Below, piece after piece: positions 32,728 through 38,296 of a stretch of DNA of 64,000 bases; position 1 is the first letter of the stretch, and the number at the start of each line of letters is the position of its first letter. The stretch lies in NCBI GenBank assembly GCA_942486035.1, contig CALNXK010000172.1, positions 123,501 to 187,500 of the forward strand. Direction: 5' to 3'. The notes below the pieces were generated by a model that was not told the origin of the DNA, searched no databases, and saw only the letters and a program-made list of their open reading frames with translations. Source of the DNA: Porites lobata. Taxonomy: Eukaryota; Cnidaria; Anthozoa; Scleractinia; Poritidae. A program made the position numbers and the translations under genes.

Positions 32728-35616
32728 GTAATAATACTTTATTTAGCGCCATTTCTAGTGACGCCCGGCAACAGCGCTTCACAATAAATGGTTAACGTAT
32801 TACAAACACTGTTCATAAGAGTGTTACATTGTGAAATTACATTACATTGAAACGAATCAAAACGAAATAAAGTATAACAAAACTAAAACTAACTGATTAT
32901 CCTTCATGTTAGCAACGGAAAATTTTTTATGTCTTTGAAGCACAATAGTTCGGAAGGCTTCATCGGCGTACGATAATTCTTTTTAGCTTTAAAAAGGGAC
33001 CAAATATAACTCTGTACGTTGAAACCCAAAACCATATAAACTCTTTAAAATATTTTTCTGTTAAACTGTAAAATTCGTCATGCATCAACTACTTGGAAGG
33101 AACTAGTTCGAAAATCACTATGTTTGCCCATTTTCAGGAGGATCACAGAAATCGTGAAAAAAGTAAGAGTTTATATGATTTTTGGGGACGCTGTCACAAA
33201 ATTACAGACGTTTGTATGGATCTTTAACAATGTTTCACGACTCTTAACTTGATCCCTGTTCAACCTTAGATAACTTAGTCAAATAATCAAAATCAACATG
33301 ACCTTTTATATGGTGCTGTCAGTTTATCGATTGGTTTAAATTTGAAACTCGCCCGAGTTCCCTACGCAACTCCGAAATTGCCAATCACTAGCTGTACTAT
33401 TATTTCTAAATTCGAATAAAGTTGATGAGGGCTGGATAAGCATTTCTATGAAAACTAGACAAACTATAGCCTGCGCCACAGACGGAACTAAACTTCTGGT
33501 TGAGCGTGTCTGCGAAAGGATGTTGTGGCTCAATTTTATCCTTGCTTTCATTTTTATTTTTTATAGTCTTTGGGTATGGTAATGTATGATAAAGAGTTTG
33601 AAACAAAAGAAAATAAATTTTAAACCAAGAATAAAATTGAACCACAACATAAATGTCGTATTTAGTTGTAACGATTCCATTTTTGAATCTTTTCTAGGGC
33701 CTTGGTGCTTATAGTATCAGCAAGACAGCTCTGCTGGGTTTGACGAAGGTCTTAGCAATTGAATGTGCTCAGATGGGTGTGAGAGTTAACTGTGTTGCTC
33801 CTGGGATTATAAAAACAAGATTTAGTGAAGCGGTCAGTGGAAATTTTAATTATTTTGTTAATGTACTGCCAAATAAGATTATCATTCGAGTTATTCGAAA
33901 TTGGATTGGAAAGTTTAGGGATCATCATGATTACATTTTCGTCTCTAGAACCACTCGACCAAAAGAAACGACAGGCTGTAGTGGGAGTTTGGGATCATTA
34001 CGTCAGCTGCAGTTACCTGGCTATGAACAATGGTCTGCTCATGCGCAGACGATGCGTTGCTTGTGCGCAGTGTGGTCCCTGTCTTCGTTGGATTGCCCTT
34101 AAAGAAAACATACATTGTACTCATCTTATGTCTTGGCTAAGATTTTGAAAATCAGTGAAACCAACAGATTGAGATTAGTTAGTTATCTGCTAGCAGATTA
34201 GTGACTAATCTGAAGGTTGCGCGTACAATGCTTGATTTCCAATGTCAAACTGTGTTCCATGCGATACTGTGTTGGTCGTTATTTTCTTCAAAACAATGTG
34301 TAATAAAACAGTTATTAGACTCAGTTTTTGTGATATCTGAAATAATCAAGGCCCGTGGTAAGAGTGTTATCAGCCTCGGCCTTCGGCTTGCCTGGTAACG
34401 CTTACCCAGACCTTTATTAGTGCGGATATCACAAAAACTTCATCAATAATTGTTTATTAAATTTTTTAATTGTGGAATTATAAACACAATGATAACATGT
34501 ACAACTCCAGTTTGTGTTCTTTCGTTATAATGTAATAGCTAATTCAGGATATTTCTAATTCATTTCAGATTTGGAAAAATGAAGCATTAATGAAAAATAC
34601 GCTTAATCAAATTCCCATTTCAAGGTAAGCGATCGGTGACAAAGCAAACTTTAGTTCGTTTGTTTTTTATATTTCCCGGCTTAGATTACGTTAAGCAATG
34701 ACTAGACTTTCTAATGTCGTAAGATAAGGACGAAGAACTATCTTAAAACGGTCTAAAAGTACTTGCACTGAATCTGTCCCGGTGTAACCTGTTTGAGGCT
34801 CCAATAATGAAGTGGTCGTTAAAACTCTGTGCGCAGTTCCCGCGCTTGAAAGTATTAGAAAACGTGTTTGGGGGAAAAATTTGCACGTTCGCAGTGAACG
34901 ACTGATCAAATTTGTGAGCCAGATGTTTGCATAATTTCTAGCCGCCATATTTGTGCTCCTCAGAGGAGCACAAATATGGCGTCCCCATAGTGAGCCCTAT
35001 AAATTTCTGTTACACATTTTGAAGAACAACTCAGCAGCGGCAAACTGCACAGACGTGAGACTTGGCCAGGTTGTTGACTTATCGATATTCTATAATTTCT
35101 GAAATCCTTGGCTTCAGACATTCCACGGTTTTGATTTTAGTTTTCGATGTCGTGACAGTGCAAACCACCAATACTGTTTCGTTTCGGATTTGCGTTTTTA
35201 AACTTCTTTCCCGGTAACATAATCTTGCATCACGTTTTTTTAGAGTCCAACGCTAGCGTTTTCGTAGGAATTTCCTGACCTTATCCTTACACATTTGCCG
35301 CTTTTCAAAGAAAAAAGGACAAATGCCCGTGAAGAGGGACGGGCACGCTTTGATTTGACATAGTCATCACTTCCTATGTTTATCAGTGTTGCATTTTTTT
35401 TAACTGATGGTTTGTTTGCATAGGTGCAGGCTTGTGAGTGTTACTTTTTGGCTAAGCGCAGAAGAAAGACCGCTGCCTCCTTAAATCTTGTTTGTTTTCA
35501 GGTTGGGTGTAGCGGATGATATCGGTGGAGCAGTTTCTTTTCTTTCGTCTGATCAGGCGTCTTACATCACAGGAGAAACTTTAGTGATAGCTGGTGGTCT
35601 ACAATCAAGACTTTGA
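2322..35616 (+). CDS. DHRS4: DHRS4-like short-chain dehydrogenase/reductase, 3' part (5 exons)
   Basis: NAD(P)H-dependent carbonyl/retinal reductase of the SDR family; DHRS4 proteins act mainly in peroxisomes. Exons, all bounded by GT/AG and keeping one reading frame: 2322-2392, 3513-3564, 33698-33832, 34569-34624, 35502-35616. The translation shows DVNVKSAF, EKRGGGSVV (across a splice), the catalytic Ser in FISSIAG, the YxxxK pair in AYSISK, then NCVAPGIIKT and SYITGETLVIAGG. It ends in SRL, a type 1 peroxisomal targeting signal, as in vertebrate DHRS4. The Rossmann-fold exons with the TGxxxGxG motif would lie left of the window and were not found, so the gene is 5' partial. The second intron in the window is 30.1 kb and holds array A of divergent gene pairs. 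Family assignment is firm; orthology to DHRS4 rather than a close SDR relative is likely. Confidence 0.88.
2863..3013. mobile_element. Palindromic MITE, 151 bp
   Basis: CTGGCCCCGGTTGTTCAAAC at the left is mirrored by GTTTGAACAACCGGGGCCAG at the right, and most of the element folds back on itself through GGATAGCGCTATC blocks. A diverged relative is at 63862-63975. It lies in the DHRS4 intron between the first two exons of the window. Confidence 0.8.
3674..3803. mobile_element. MITE, 130 bp, pogo/Tigger-like ends
   Basis: Perfect 10-base ends CAGTAGAACC / GGTTCTACTG bound a stretch with repeated AACTCGAA blocks. Such CAGT...ACTG ends occur in pogo/Tigger-type elements (family knowledge). No clear TA duplication is seen. 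Confidence 0.65.
3804..5231. other. Intron sequence without recognised gene
   Basis: I see no exon-like frame. Short repeated blocks around GGACGAATTTT (about 4010 and 4175) hint at an old degenerate repeat. Confidence 0.35.
5232..5408. mobile_element. Degenerate MITE related to the copy at 7742-7917
   Basis: The interior is shared with 7742-7917: TTGGTGTTC..AAACAATGAAA, then CAGCCATGTTGGTTTCCC, then CTTTCTTTTGTTC. Its left end TAGTGTTTTCA is intact; the right end is eroded (GTGAGTGACTCTCC). The stretch from 5409 to 6067 shows no gene. Confidence 0.6.
6068..6414. repeat. Large fold-back (inverted repeat) element, about 347 bp
   Basis: The outer arms AGCCTCTCATTATTCA and TGAATAATGAGAGGCT are complementary. 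The inner arms, containing CCCCAAAATTTTGCATAAGC and its complement, are almost perfect. A spacer of about 20 bases around TAAAATGGCGTTC separates them. An RNA across it would form a long hairpin. It has no coding capacity. Confidence 0.8.
6829..7013. mobile_element. MITE, about 185 bp
   Basis: The left end AGCAATAGAAAACGTTTTC is mirrored by GTTTTCTATTGCT at the right, with GTTTGCATA/TATGCAAAC inside. Decayed relatives lie at about 39480-39625 and 49220-49345 in array B. The stretch from 7014 to 7741 shows no gene; a GC-rich partial inverted-repeat element (CCTGGGGTCCCCCACC) sits near 7560-7620. Confidence 0.7.
7742..7917. mobile_element. MITE, about 176 bp
   Basis: The ends are AGAGTGTTTTCAC and GTGAGTGAAAACACTCT. 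The interior carries two GGCGGCCAT.TTGGTG blocks. A relative is at 5232-5408. Confidence 0.7.
8247..8392. mobile_element. MITE, 146 bp
   Basis: The ends TAGGTGGTTTTCA and TGAAAACCACCTA are perfect 13-base inverted repeats. The short open frames across it are by-products of the element. Confidence 0.75.
8510..8800. mobile_element. MITE of the TACCGTAAAAT family, about 291 bp
   Basis: The ends TACCGTAAAATTTCGAAAAT and ATTTTCGCAATTTTACGGTA are near-complementary. The interior has repeated GGAGGGGCTTATTT blocks. It is the same family as 26942-27275 and the fragment at 1-36. Confidence 0.8.
9010..10094. repeat. 3' flank of gene A1-L, shared with the A3-L flank
   Basis: The block TAGGCTTCTTTTGAAATGG and following text to the end of the L gene is co-linear with 18930-19692 downstream of A3-L. 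This shows the duplicated unit extended about 1 kb beyond the L stop codon. It includes a fold-back segment (next entry) that the A3 flank lacks. Confidence 0.7.
9261..9414. repeat. Fold-back element in the A1-L 3' flank
   Basis: CTGAAATTGAAGCACA at left mirrors TGTGCTTTAATTTCAG at right, and CATTTGAAGTG..TTTGACCA is repeated inverted inside. Tandem AACTTGCATAATTT blocks are at the centre. It is absent from the paralogous flank at 18930-19692, so it inserted after the A1/A3 split or was deleted there. Confidence 0.7.
10095..11333 (-). CDS. A1-L: coiled-coil protein with hydrophobic insert, 412 aa
   Basis: Not a family I can name. The single exon starts at the ATG giving MADSKVVINDETF, which matches the start of A3-L; an in-frame TTG 20 codons earlier is not supported by the paralogues. 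Order: N-terminal helical domain with LGKFGNFIDVAYNGVAG, a charged coiled-coil region rich in E, K and A, a short Met/Ala/Gly-rich stretch (MMSAAGNAMMGNVEKAV), then the conserved C-terminal block with FWQQMQSQCES, FWTSMGF and YYSKWVALDDVCGVYMLQI. It is 46 residues shorter than A3-L, because most of the hydrophobic insert and part of the coiled coil are missing, all in frame. The frame is open, so it may still be made. It faces the broken gene A1-R across a 634-bp promoter. Confidence 0.75.
   Translation of the reverse strand: MADSKVVINDETFDLLTMPDAKSKMVLKAKDLLLGLLDLRSLVDDLGKFGNFIDVAYNGVAGHSDGQIKVRRVSNKVTKLADKSAVTVHQFKGASQRVLQELKSTNPHFFDGFEEMALETLSMLTDVAAAMAKAADELAKAADELHGDFVKATEDVIGARKKTHLEERKDFESRITQAEQREKNALEAEARAQLLYDKVNVMMSAAGNAMMGNVEKAVEAIEKMKHLDELQKEQEIRKKAMEECIEFPEKIKRCQDDNALADAAEALYSSTGVLEYLSAVMMKIALFWQQMQSQCESIAKGEMQKLVQKALDKYDDEKRLKFWTSMGFKKSAVQYYSKWVALDDVCGVYMLQIRDTRQDLYNYLEENPTIEQAKKNVRQLATEFAKDLKQAQEKLAEDNQKALEEKKSLEDN
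11334..11967. promoter_or_regulatory. A1 divergent promoter with CArG box
   Basis: This separates the start codons of A1-L (-) and A1-R (+). A perfect CArG box CCATATATGG is at 11553-11562, preceded by CTGACCATTG at about 11530, the same arrangement as in A2, A3 and A4. CArG boxes bind SRF/MEF2-type MADS factors (family knowledge); binding here is inference. Confidence 0.6.
11968..12823 (+). pseudogene. A1-R: broken R-type gene
   Basis: Exon 1 (11968-12496) starts MSLIATSPRCFNALE as in A3-R. A deletion of about 31 bases near 12310, relative to A3-R, shifts the frame and ends translation at TGA 12328-12330. A second 1-base deletion lies near 12400 (GAGGAAAGG instead of GAGGCAAAGG). The donor CAG/GTAGGT at 12496 survives. 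The exon 2 acceptor survives too, but only 15 bases of exon 2 (12809-12823) remain before unrelated sequence. The hydrophobic-tongue, FW and SF..W blocks are therefore lost from any product. Confidence 0.85.
12824..14455. other. Between A1-R remnant and dispersed repeat; one orphan exon-like frame
   Basis: There is no pair-family homology after 12823. At 13796-13915 an acceptor-like TTTTGCCAG precedes a 39-codon open frame (VVQLGDDLKEAVFAGKMFRI and on) that ends in TAG and looks more protein-like than its surroundings. Its family is unknown. A degenerate inverted-repeat element with ACCTCCCGTTAGCGAACAC lies near 13570-13675. Otherwise I see nothing. Confidence 0.3.
14456..15056. repeat. Dispersed repeat, copy 2, abutting the A2 promoter
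   Basis: Co-linear with 1043-1627. Its right end (CAGTCATGGGCTCTTA) passes directly into TGTGTTTGTGGCGGTC, which is internal promoter sequence in A3. The L gene that should lie to the left is gone. Confidence 0.75.
15057..15386. promoter_or_regulatory. A2 promoter remnant with CArG box
   Basis: Closely matches the R-proximal part of the A3 promoter. CTGACCATTG is near 15128 and the CArG box CCATATATGG is at 15152-15161. Only the R side still has a gene body. Confidence 0.6.
15387..16617 (+). pseudogene. A2-R: R-type pseudogene with several lesions
   Basis: Exons 15387-15947 and 16269-16617 keep the splice sites and lengths of A3-R. Lesions seen against A3-R: GGA to TGA stop at about 15505 (after ATAAGAAAAGAC), GAA to TAA stop at about 15828 (in the codon after the FLFLR stretch), and a 1-base insertion in exon 2 near 16327 (CGACGATGAAG for CGACGAGAAG) that shifts the frame. 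The second half of exon 2 is otherwise well conserved (FWKEVIMLANAATVKTEQVQ). No L partner remains. Confidence 0.85.
16618..18929. repeat. 3' flank of A2-R; homologous to the A3-R and A4-R flanks to about 17985
   Basis: From the stop codon to about 17985 this is co-linear with 23930-25020 and 29086-30190. It includes CAATACATGTTACCATGCAG and several AATAAA-type signals, so it may be 3' UTR. An open frame at 17212-17445 (TTG start, 77 codons, hydrophobic LIICYPMKISCIVVIYLIV) is largely conserved in A4 (29653-29877) but broken in A3. From about 17985 to 18929 I recognise nothing. Confidence 0.6.
18930..19692. repeat. 3' flank of A3-L, paralogous to the A1-L flank
   Basis: Shares AGGCTTCTTTTGAAATGG, CATCTGACAATTTATG and GTTGCACGAAC with 9010-10094, in the same order and distance from the L stop codon. 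Confidence 0.65.
19693..21069 (-). CDS. A3-L: coiled-coil protein with hydrophobic insert, 458 aa
   Basis: Best-preserved L gene of array A; one exon from MANSQVVINEETF. No named family recognised. Visible parts: helical N-terminal domain (1-150) with LVDDLGKLGNFIRVAYNGVA at 42-61 and VQRVGYKITKLADKSAVTV at 70-88; strongly charged coiled coil (150-213); an uncharged Ala/Ser/Gly insert at 218-240 (SLLTALASAFTGAMSAAKAA); a second charged helical region (243-300); conserved C-terminal block with AAMFWQQM (331-338), VWTSEGF (368-374) and YYSKWVALDDVCGVYMLQI (381-399); charged tail. No signal peptide is obvious. Length and layout resemble a long helical hairpin with a hydrophobic head. It lies back to back with A3-R (420 bp between the start codons); both are intact. 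It could be cytosolic, or a soluble protein that inserts in membranes; function is unknown. Confidence 0.82.
   Translation of the reverse strand: MANSQVVINEETFDLVAIPDAQSKMVQKAKTLLLGSLDLQSLVDDLGKLGNFIRVAYNGVAGNTEVQIKVQRVGYKITKLADKSAVTVHQFKSTSQSVLQELKGTYQYLLDGLEEMALETLSMLTEVAAEMAKAAHELRIEFEKATDDVTDALEDTQRAKGAEEEEKKTREKERQEFESRMKQAEERQKNALEAEAKAQALYDQAQAREDKAMDKQDSLLTALASAFTGAMSAAKAAATGNLEKAAEEIAKVGDKSGYKEAMKMANQEKMKHLDELQKEREVRQKAIEECIEFAEKIKRCKDDNALAEAAIKALHGSIGALKSLSTIMMKAAMFWQQMQSHCESLAKGDMKRSVERAIKLSEERRLKVWTSEGFKEKAVQYYSKWVALDDVCGVYMLQIRNTRQDLHNYLQENPTIEQAKKNVRQLATKFAEDLKQAHEKLAEDQQKALEEKKSLEDK
21070..21489. promoter_or_regulatory. A3 divergent promoter with CArG box
   Basis: 420 bp between the ATGs of A3-L and A3-R. 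CTGACCATTG is at 21241-21250 and the CArG box CCATATATGG at 21265-21274, inside the palindrome ACCATATATGGT. The spacing between the two blocks is the same as in A1 and A2. This is the shortest of the pair promoters. Confidence 0.65.
21490..22724 (+). CDS. A3-R: two-exon helical protein with aromatic hydrophobic motif, about 307 aa
   Basis: Exons 21490-22050 (561 bases, phase 0, donor CAG/GTAGAA) and 22362-22724 (acceptor TTTCTGCAG). The ATG has A at -3. No named family recognised. N-terminal helical region MSLIATSSRCFKALE; charged coiled coil at about 50-130 (QAEKKQQELDEDL, KKSALNKERERCC); hydrophobic aromatic motif NWWWVPGYGTFLAV at 133-146; then more charged helix. Exon 2 has IKTLISFIMQAATFWEEVIM and SFKESWMEVAEMF. 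It is fully open, unlike A1-R, A2-R and A4-R. B2-R has the same exon 1 length and intron phase despite divergent sequence, supporting this gene model. Partner of A3-L. A short uncharged tongue between long helices suggests membrane contact, which is inference. Confidence 0.8.
22756..23929. mobile_element. Non-autonomous hAT-like element, 1174 bp, 8-bp target duplication
   Basis: Ends CATAGGCGT / ACGCCTATG are 9-base inverted repeats. The flanks carry the 8-base direct repeat GTACTTTT (22748-22755 and 23930-23937). G/C runs and TTGCCCAAA blocks occur next to both ends. No transposase frame is seen. An 8-base duplication is typical of hAT transposons. It sits 31 bases after the A3-R stop codon. 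The sister flank after A2-R reads through uninterrupted (CAATACTTTTGTAAAACG near 16641), which marks the empty site. Confidence 0.85.
23938..25975. repeat. 3' flank of A3-R, duplicated after A4-R
   Basis: Co-linear with 29090-31258 apart from two insertions there. Contains CAATACATGTTACCATGCAG, AATAAAGGTAAAAGTGTACTG and CAGCCGTGCC-free text ending CGTTCCCTCAGGGGTT. The unit boundary with the A4-L fragment is at about 25972. Open frames here (for example 25325-25579) are shared with the sister flank but have no splice or family support. Confidence 0.65.
25976..26140 (-). pseudogene. A4-L: N-terminal fragment of an L gene
   Basis: Only about the first 50-54 codons remain (MADSQVVINDETFDLV to LVDDLGKLGTF). 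After that the frame runs into unrelated flank sequence at the duplication boundary, so the coiled coil, hydrophobic insert and C-terminal block are all missing. Sequence is closest to A1-L and A3-L. Confidence 0.85.
26141..27420. promoter_or_regulatory. A4 promoter, composite, with CArG box and inserted MITE
   Basis: The left part (26141 to about 26880) matches the A1 promoter, including a full CArG box CCATATATGG at 26343-26352. The right part (from about 26905) matches the A2/A3 promoter and starts with a second, damaged CArG-like CCATATTTAG. A MITE interrupts the right part. The region looks like a join of two promoter types. Confidence 0.55.
26942..27275. mobile_element. MITE of the TACCGTAAAAT family, 334 bp
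   Basis: Ends TACCGTAGAATTCCGAAAAT and ATTTTCGGAATTTTACGGTA. The A2 and A3 promoters keep the uninterrupted site (TGTGATTGATATGGGTGG), so the insertion postdates the split of A4 from A3; a TA duplication is consistent. Confidence 0.85.
27421..29062 (+). pseudogene. A4-R: R-type gene with damaged exon 1 and intact exon 2
   Basis: Exon 1 (27421-27938) starts MSLIATSSGCFNALE. A CAA to TAA change near 27679 stops translation after KNRR. A deletion of roughly 45 bases follows (KKSALNKERERCC lost), and another indel shifts the frame near 27745. The hydrophobic motif remains as WGWVPGYGTFLVV in another frame. Exon 2 (28700-29062, acceptor TCTCTGCAG) is fully open with FWEEVIMLASAATVKTEQVQ and SFKESWMEVAEMF. 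The stop lies within AGG/TAAGG, which also resembles a splice donor. Confidence 0.8.
28405..28508. mobile_element. MITE, 104 bp, 9-bp target duplication, in the A4-R intron
   Basis: Ends TAGCCTCCCACGCAGG.. and ..CCTGCGTCGGAGGCTA. Perfect 9-base flanking repeat CTGAAGAGC (28396-28404 and 28509-28517). A related element is at 31882-31986. Confidence 0.85.
29063..31258. repeat. 3' flank of A4-R, duplicate of the A3-R flank
   Basis: Matches 23930-25975 to its end at CGTTCCCTCAGGGGTTGC, with one MITE inserted (31050-31186). The hydrophobic open frame 29653-29877 (FICYPMKIPCIVVIYHIVHF) corresponds to 17212-17445 in the A2 flank. Confidence 0.65.
31050..31186. mobile_element. Palindromic MITE, about 137 bp
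   Basis: The left arm (CCCTGTTTACATGGAGTGGG and on) and right arm (CCCACTCCATGTAAACAGG) are near-perfect complements. The sister flank after A3-R has the empty site CACACTTAGAATTAAAAG at about 25892, so insertion followed the A3/A4 duplication. A relative is near 7560-7615. Confidence 0.85.
31259..31881. other. Non-coding stretch after array A
   Basis: Contains a C/T-rich run (CTCCCGCTCTTTCTTTCC and following, 31740-31830). No gene recognised; an open frame on - across 31493-31714 has no support. Confidence 0.35.
31882..31986. mobile_element. MITE related to 28405-28508
   Basis: Ends TAGCCTCCCACGCAGACGTT and AACATCTGTGTGGGCGGTTA. The inner arms CGTCACGCG / TGCGTGACG also pair. A matching target duplication is not clear. 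Confidence 0.65.
31987..32080 (-). repeat. tRNA-derived SINE head
   Basis: On the - strand, GACTCAGTGGG resembles an A box and GGTTCGAATCC is a perfect B box, spaced as in a tRNA. The acceptor and anticodon stems do not pair well, and the anticodon position would read TTA. This points to a SINE head or tRNA fossil rather than a working tRNA. Confidence 0.6.
32691..32736. repeat. (TAA)n microsatellite
   Basis: About 12 TAA/ATA units interrupted by TAG. It is followed by ACTTTATTTAGCGCC, so it may be the tail of a retroelement. Confidence 0.8.
32737..33697. other. End of the long DHRS4 intron, no gene
   Basis: No exon-like frame. A short repeat around GGTATGGTAATGTATGATAA and GAAACAAAAGAAAA (33575-33615) recurs at about 46590-46630 and 56620-56665. 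Confidence 0.4.
34943..34981. repeat. Perfect 39-base palindrome in a DHRS4 intron
   Basis: Two 19-base arms (CGCCATATTTGTGCTCCTC and its complement) flank a single A, so there is essentially no loop. It lies in the last DHRS4 intron (34625-35501). The preceding intron (33833-34568) holds an inverted repeat around TTTTTGTGATATC / GATATCACAAAAAC (34325-34440). Confidence 0.85.
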
Positions 35617-35894
35617 AAGAACTTACTATAAAAAGAAGCCGTTTTATGTGAAGTATAAAATTTTGTCAGACGTCTTTGTTATGTCGCTGATTTAAACGAT
35701 GTTATTCATACCTAAGTGCCCACGGCAGCCCAACTTCCCTATGAAATTAGCGCATAAACCAGAAATAATTGCAGATATCGCGCTGCTGATGTCAGACGAA
35801 ATTGCTTATCTTGAAGAAGTAAATGTAATACGTTATGTGCAGAATTTAACTAGTAGTAGAAAGCTTGCGGAAAGAGCTGCATCTTTTCAGAATA

Positions 35895-36214
35895 TCTCAG
35901 GTGCAGGCGATACTTCAATTTGCACGTTGGTGTTTCATGCTGCATCACTGTAAACCACGGGCATAAACTTGCTGTGTTTTCTCAAGTCATCAGCACGACT
36001 CTGGAGATTCAGTTCGCAAACAAGTAAACTTTTGGCTGACTGTACTATTTTGCTTTTTGCACTTTTGTGGAATGGTATAATAAAGTCGAAGTTCTGCGTG
36101 TCGATTATTACCTATAAATCAGTCGGTGTAATGACCATTTAGAGTTTACCCTTATTGCGTTCATCACCAGACAAACAAGGAGTTATTGTGTAGCTAATAA
36201 GTTGAATGACTTAA
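35895..36214 (-). pseudogene. Relic of a B-type L gene (N-terminal part) just after DHRS4
   Basis: Aligns with B2-L from its start codon (CAT at 36136-36138 on +) through about codon 75. Shared + strand landmarks: GCATAAACTTGC, CAAGTCATCAGCA, TTTGGCTGACTG and TTTTGCACTT. Start-proximal promoter text (ATCACCAGACAA..TTGTGTAGC) follows to 36214. The frame is destroyed by indels and stops. The overlapping + strand open frame at 35699-35953 is a by-product. Confidence 0.7.
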
Positions 36215-36557
36215 CTGACGTATTAAATTCGAGAGAGATACGGGTTACATACGAATCAATACGAGCAACACACGAATACATACGGTTACATGCGAATGTC
36301 ATTTTCCTATTTCTCAATAGGCCATTTCCGAGTTCCAAAAACTCTCGCTTTCAGAACGAGGCTAAGTGCAAAACCTTTCTTTTGAAAATGAGTTTTATTT
36401 AATTTTCATGAGGTTGAAACATCATTTTCATATCAATGGCTTCGCGCTTAGCCTCGCTTTTTAACAAGGCCGCTTTCGCAGTCCAATCATTTTTTGAGCA
36501 CATTAATAATAACTACTCCTGGTTAAAAAGTTGTTGGTGTTGGAACTCGCACAGTCC
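36215..36557. repeat. Short repeat between relic and hAT element
   Basis: Contains an inverted-repeat block with GCCATTTCCGAGTTCC, GAGGCTAAGTGC and GCGCTTAGCCTCGC (36320-36475), a typical dispersed-repeat layout. No gene. Confidence 0.45.
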
Positions 36558-37718
36558 CATAGGCGTACGGGCCGGGGGGCGAGGGGGACTGCAGCCCCCC
36601 CAAATTTTGGGCAACTCAGATTTTTTGGGCAGCGAGAGAAAATTTGGGCAAAGCCAGTTTTTAAAGACGTCTCCATGTTTATTTAATTATTTTAAAGACC
36701 TGAATATTAACTTGAAGTCGGCGTAATAATCCAGTTACATTACAGTGGTTGCTTAGCATGTGATGAGTAATTTACATATTTGCAGTTTTTTGGGGGGGCA
36801 CTATAGTGCACTGCACTAGCTGGAATGGGCTATTTCCAGTCGTGAATTGATCAAAATAAACTTTCGCATAACTTTCTAGAATCATCTCTACTCGAAGAAC
36901 AGAGTATGGCAGATAGCATTTAGCAATGGGTATGAAAATGAAGAAGTGGCTGACTAATTCTCAGTTTGAATTACGAGAAGAAGTTTAATTCTTTTAAAAA
37001 ATCTATCGAGCGGTTTAAAATTATTCGCTAATTTGTTAAAGTAGACCGAAATGTTTACAAAACCGCCAACAAGAGTGTCTCGATACATACTAATCAAATC
37101 CTTCGTTCGATTCTAGCAATCAAGCAGAGCTATCTCCACGATCTTTCACACGTCTCTAAAAAGATTAAAACTACTATGAGGTGAAATTGCAGGTCAAAAG
37201 CGCTTCCTTTTTTGCAGATAACGGCCAAAAATCAAGATTTTCCTGTTCTTACCGTATTTCTAATAATAAAAACTTCATTCCAAAATATCTCGATAACGCT
37301 CTTAAGGTTTTGAGAGGCGACCGTATTGGAGAAAAAAGCTCCTGTGAACGATTTTGTAAGGTTCCCGTGCCGGGAATCATTGCTGAAGTAAAATAGGTAA
37401 TGGGCGGGGGGAGTCATTTCGTTGCTATGACAACTCCGATATCATTGCAACCCTGATGATGACAAATTTTCATCTTAATACAACTGTGGTCGCAATTTTT
37501 CCAAATGTTTGTTTATGGCGACGTAGTTTATGCTCAGACTTGGTATTGACCCTGAAAAACCGTATCGAGCCACCTTCATTTGCCAGGACGGCCTATGTTG
37601 TTGCAATATGGCCCTCATTTCTTTTCGACTCTTTCGGAAAAATTTGGGCAACTTGAGAGATTTTTTTGGGCAAATGGTTTACCGCCCCCCCTGGCAAAAA
37701 ATTTCCCGTACGCCTATG
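36558..37718. mobile_element. Non-autonomous hAT-like element, 1161 bp, opposite orientation
   Basis: Same family as 22756-23929 but inverted. Ends CATAGGCGTACGGG and CCCGTACGCCTATG (14-base inverted repeat). Perfect 8-base target repeat CACAGTCC (36550-36557 and 37719-37726). The interior matches the other copy on the opposite strand (TGGGCAAAGCCAGTTTTTAA). No intact transposase. Confidence 0.88.
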
Positions 37719-37726
37719 CACAGTCC

Positions 37727-38296
37727 CTATTTAGACGATAAGATTTGAAATAGAAGTGACCTATATTTCTGGAGCCACTCAGTTGAAAGCCACTTTAGTA
37801 ATCAGGAAGAATTAAACCGCTTCGAATTGGTTCAACAAGTGAAGAAACAAAAACACAAAAGCGTTGATATTTTTATTTCGAAATTTTTAAGACTTTAAAC
37901 TGGGCATTGCAGAAAAACAGTAATATTCTCTTAACTCTGCACTGTTTGCGTTAATGCCTCATGTACACCTTGTTTTTGCAATATCTTTTGTTCTTTGAAC
38001 GAACTGCATGTCTTTCTTTAGCCGATTTCCAAAACTACCAAAGTAAATGTGACTTCTGTCGTTTGGGAGAAATGGGAACGAATTAGTCAGAAATTAATGT
38101 TCTGACGGCGTAGTTTAGAGGCGCGCGGGGGCTCATGGAATAGTTTCAGACTCTATGGTTTTAGCGCGAGACTTGTGCCATTCTACGTCAGCTCAGCCGT
38201 TGTGTTCGTCTTCGTTTTGTTTTGCAAAGTTTCTTTTCCAATGGTTTATTTTCTTTCGGTTCGAATCTGATGTAGAAAGATTACTTTTACAAAAAA
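37727..38296. other. Non-coding stretch, no gene recognised
   Basis: No pair-family homology and no exon-like frames. The sequence left of 38309 is not repeated before the second B unit, which fixes the left limit of the tandem duplication. Confidence 0.4.

Larger units (their letters stand above)
3565..33697 (+). other. 30.1-kb DHRS4 intron hosting array A
   Basis: The intron begins GTAATG after CCAATGCAG and ends TTTCTAG before GGCCTTGGTG. The flanking exons are both in phase 0 and rejoin into continuous SDR sequence (SIAGYQPMQ then GLGAYSISK). Everything from pair A1 to pair A4 lies inside it. The other DHRS4 introns in the window are 0.7-1.1 kb, so this one is about 30-fold longer, mainly because of the array and its transposons. 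Confidence 0.85.

Noticed and set aside
32691..32736. TAA repeat as a CRISPR-like or regulatory array
   Set aside because: It is a simple trinucleotide microsatellite.
35699..35953. 84-codon ATG-initiated frame right after DHRS4
   Set aside because: Its 3' part overlaps, in antisense, the relic of a B-type L gene (35895-36214), and it has no recognisable homology; it is most likely a chance frame.
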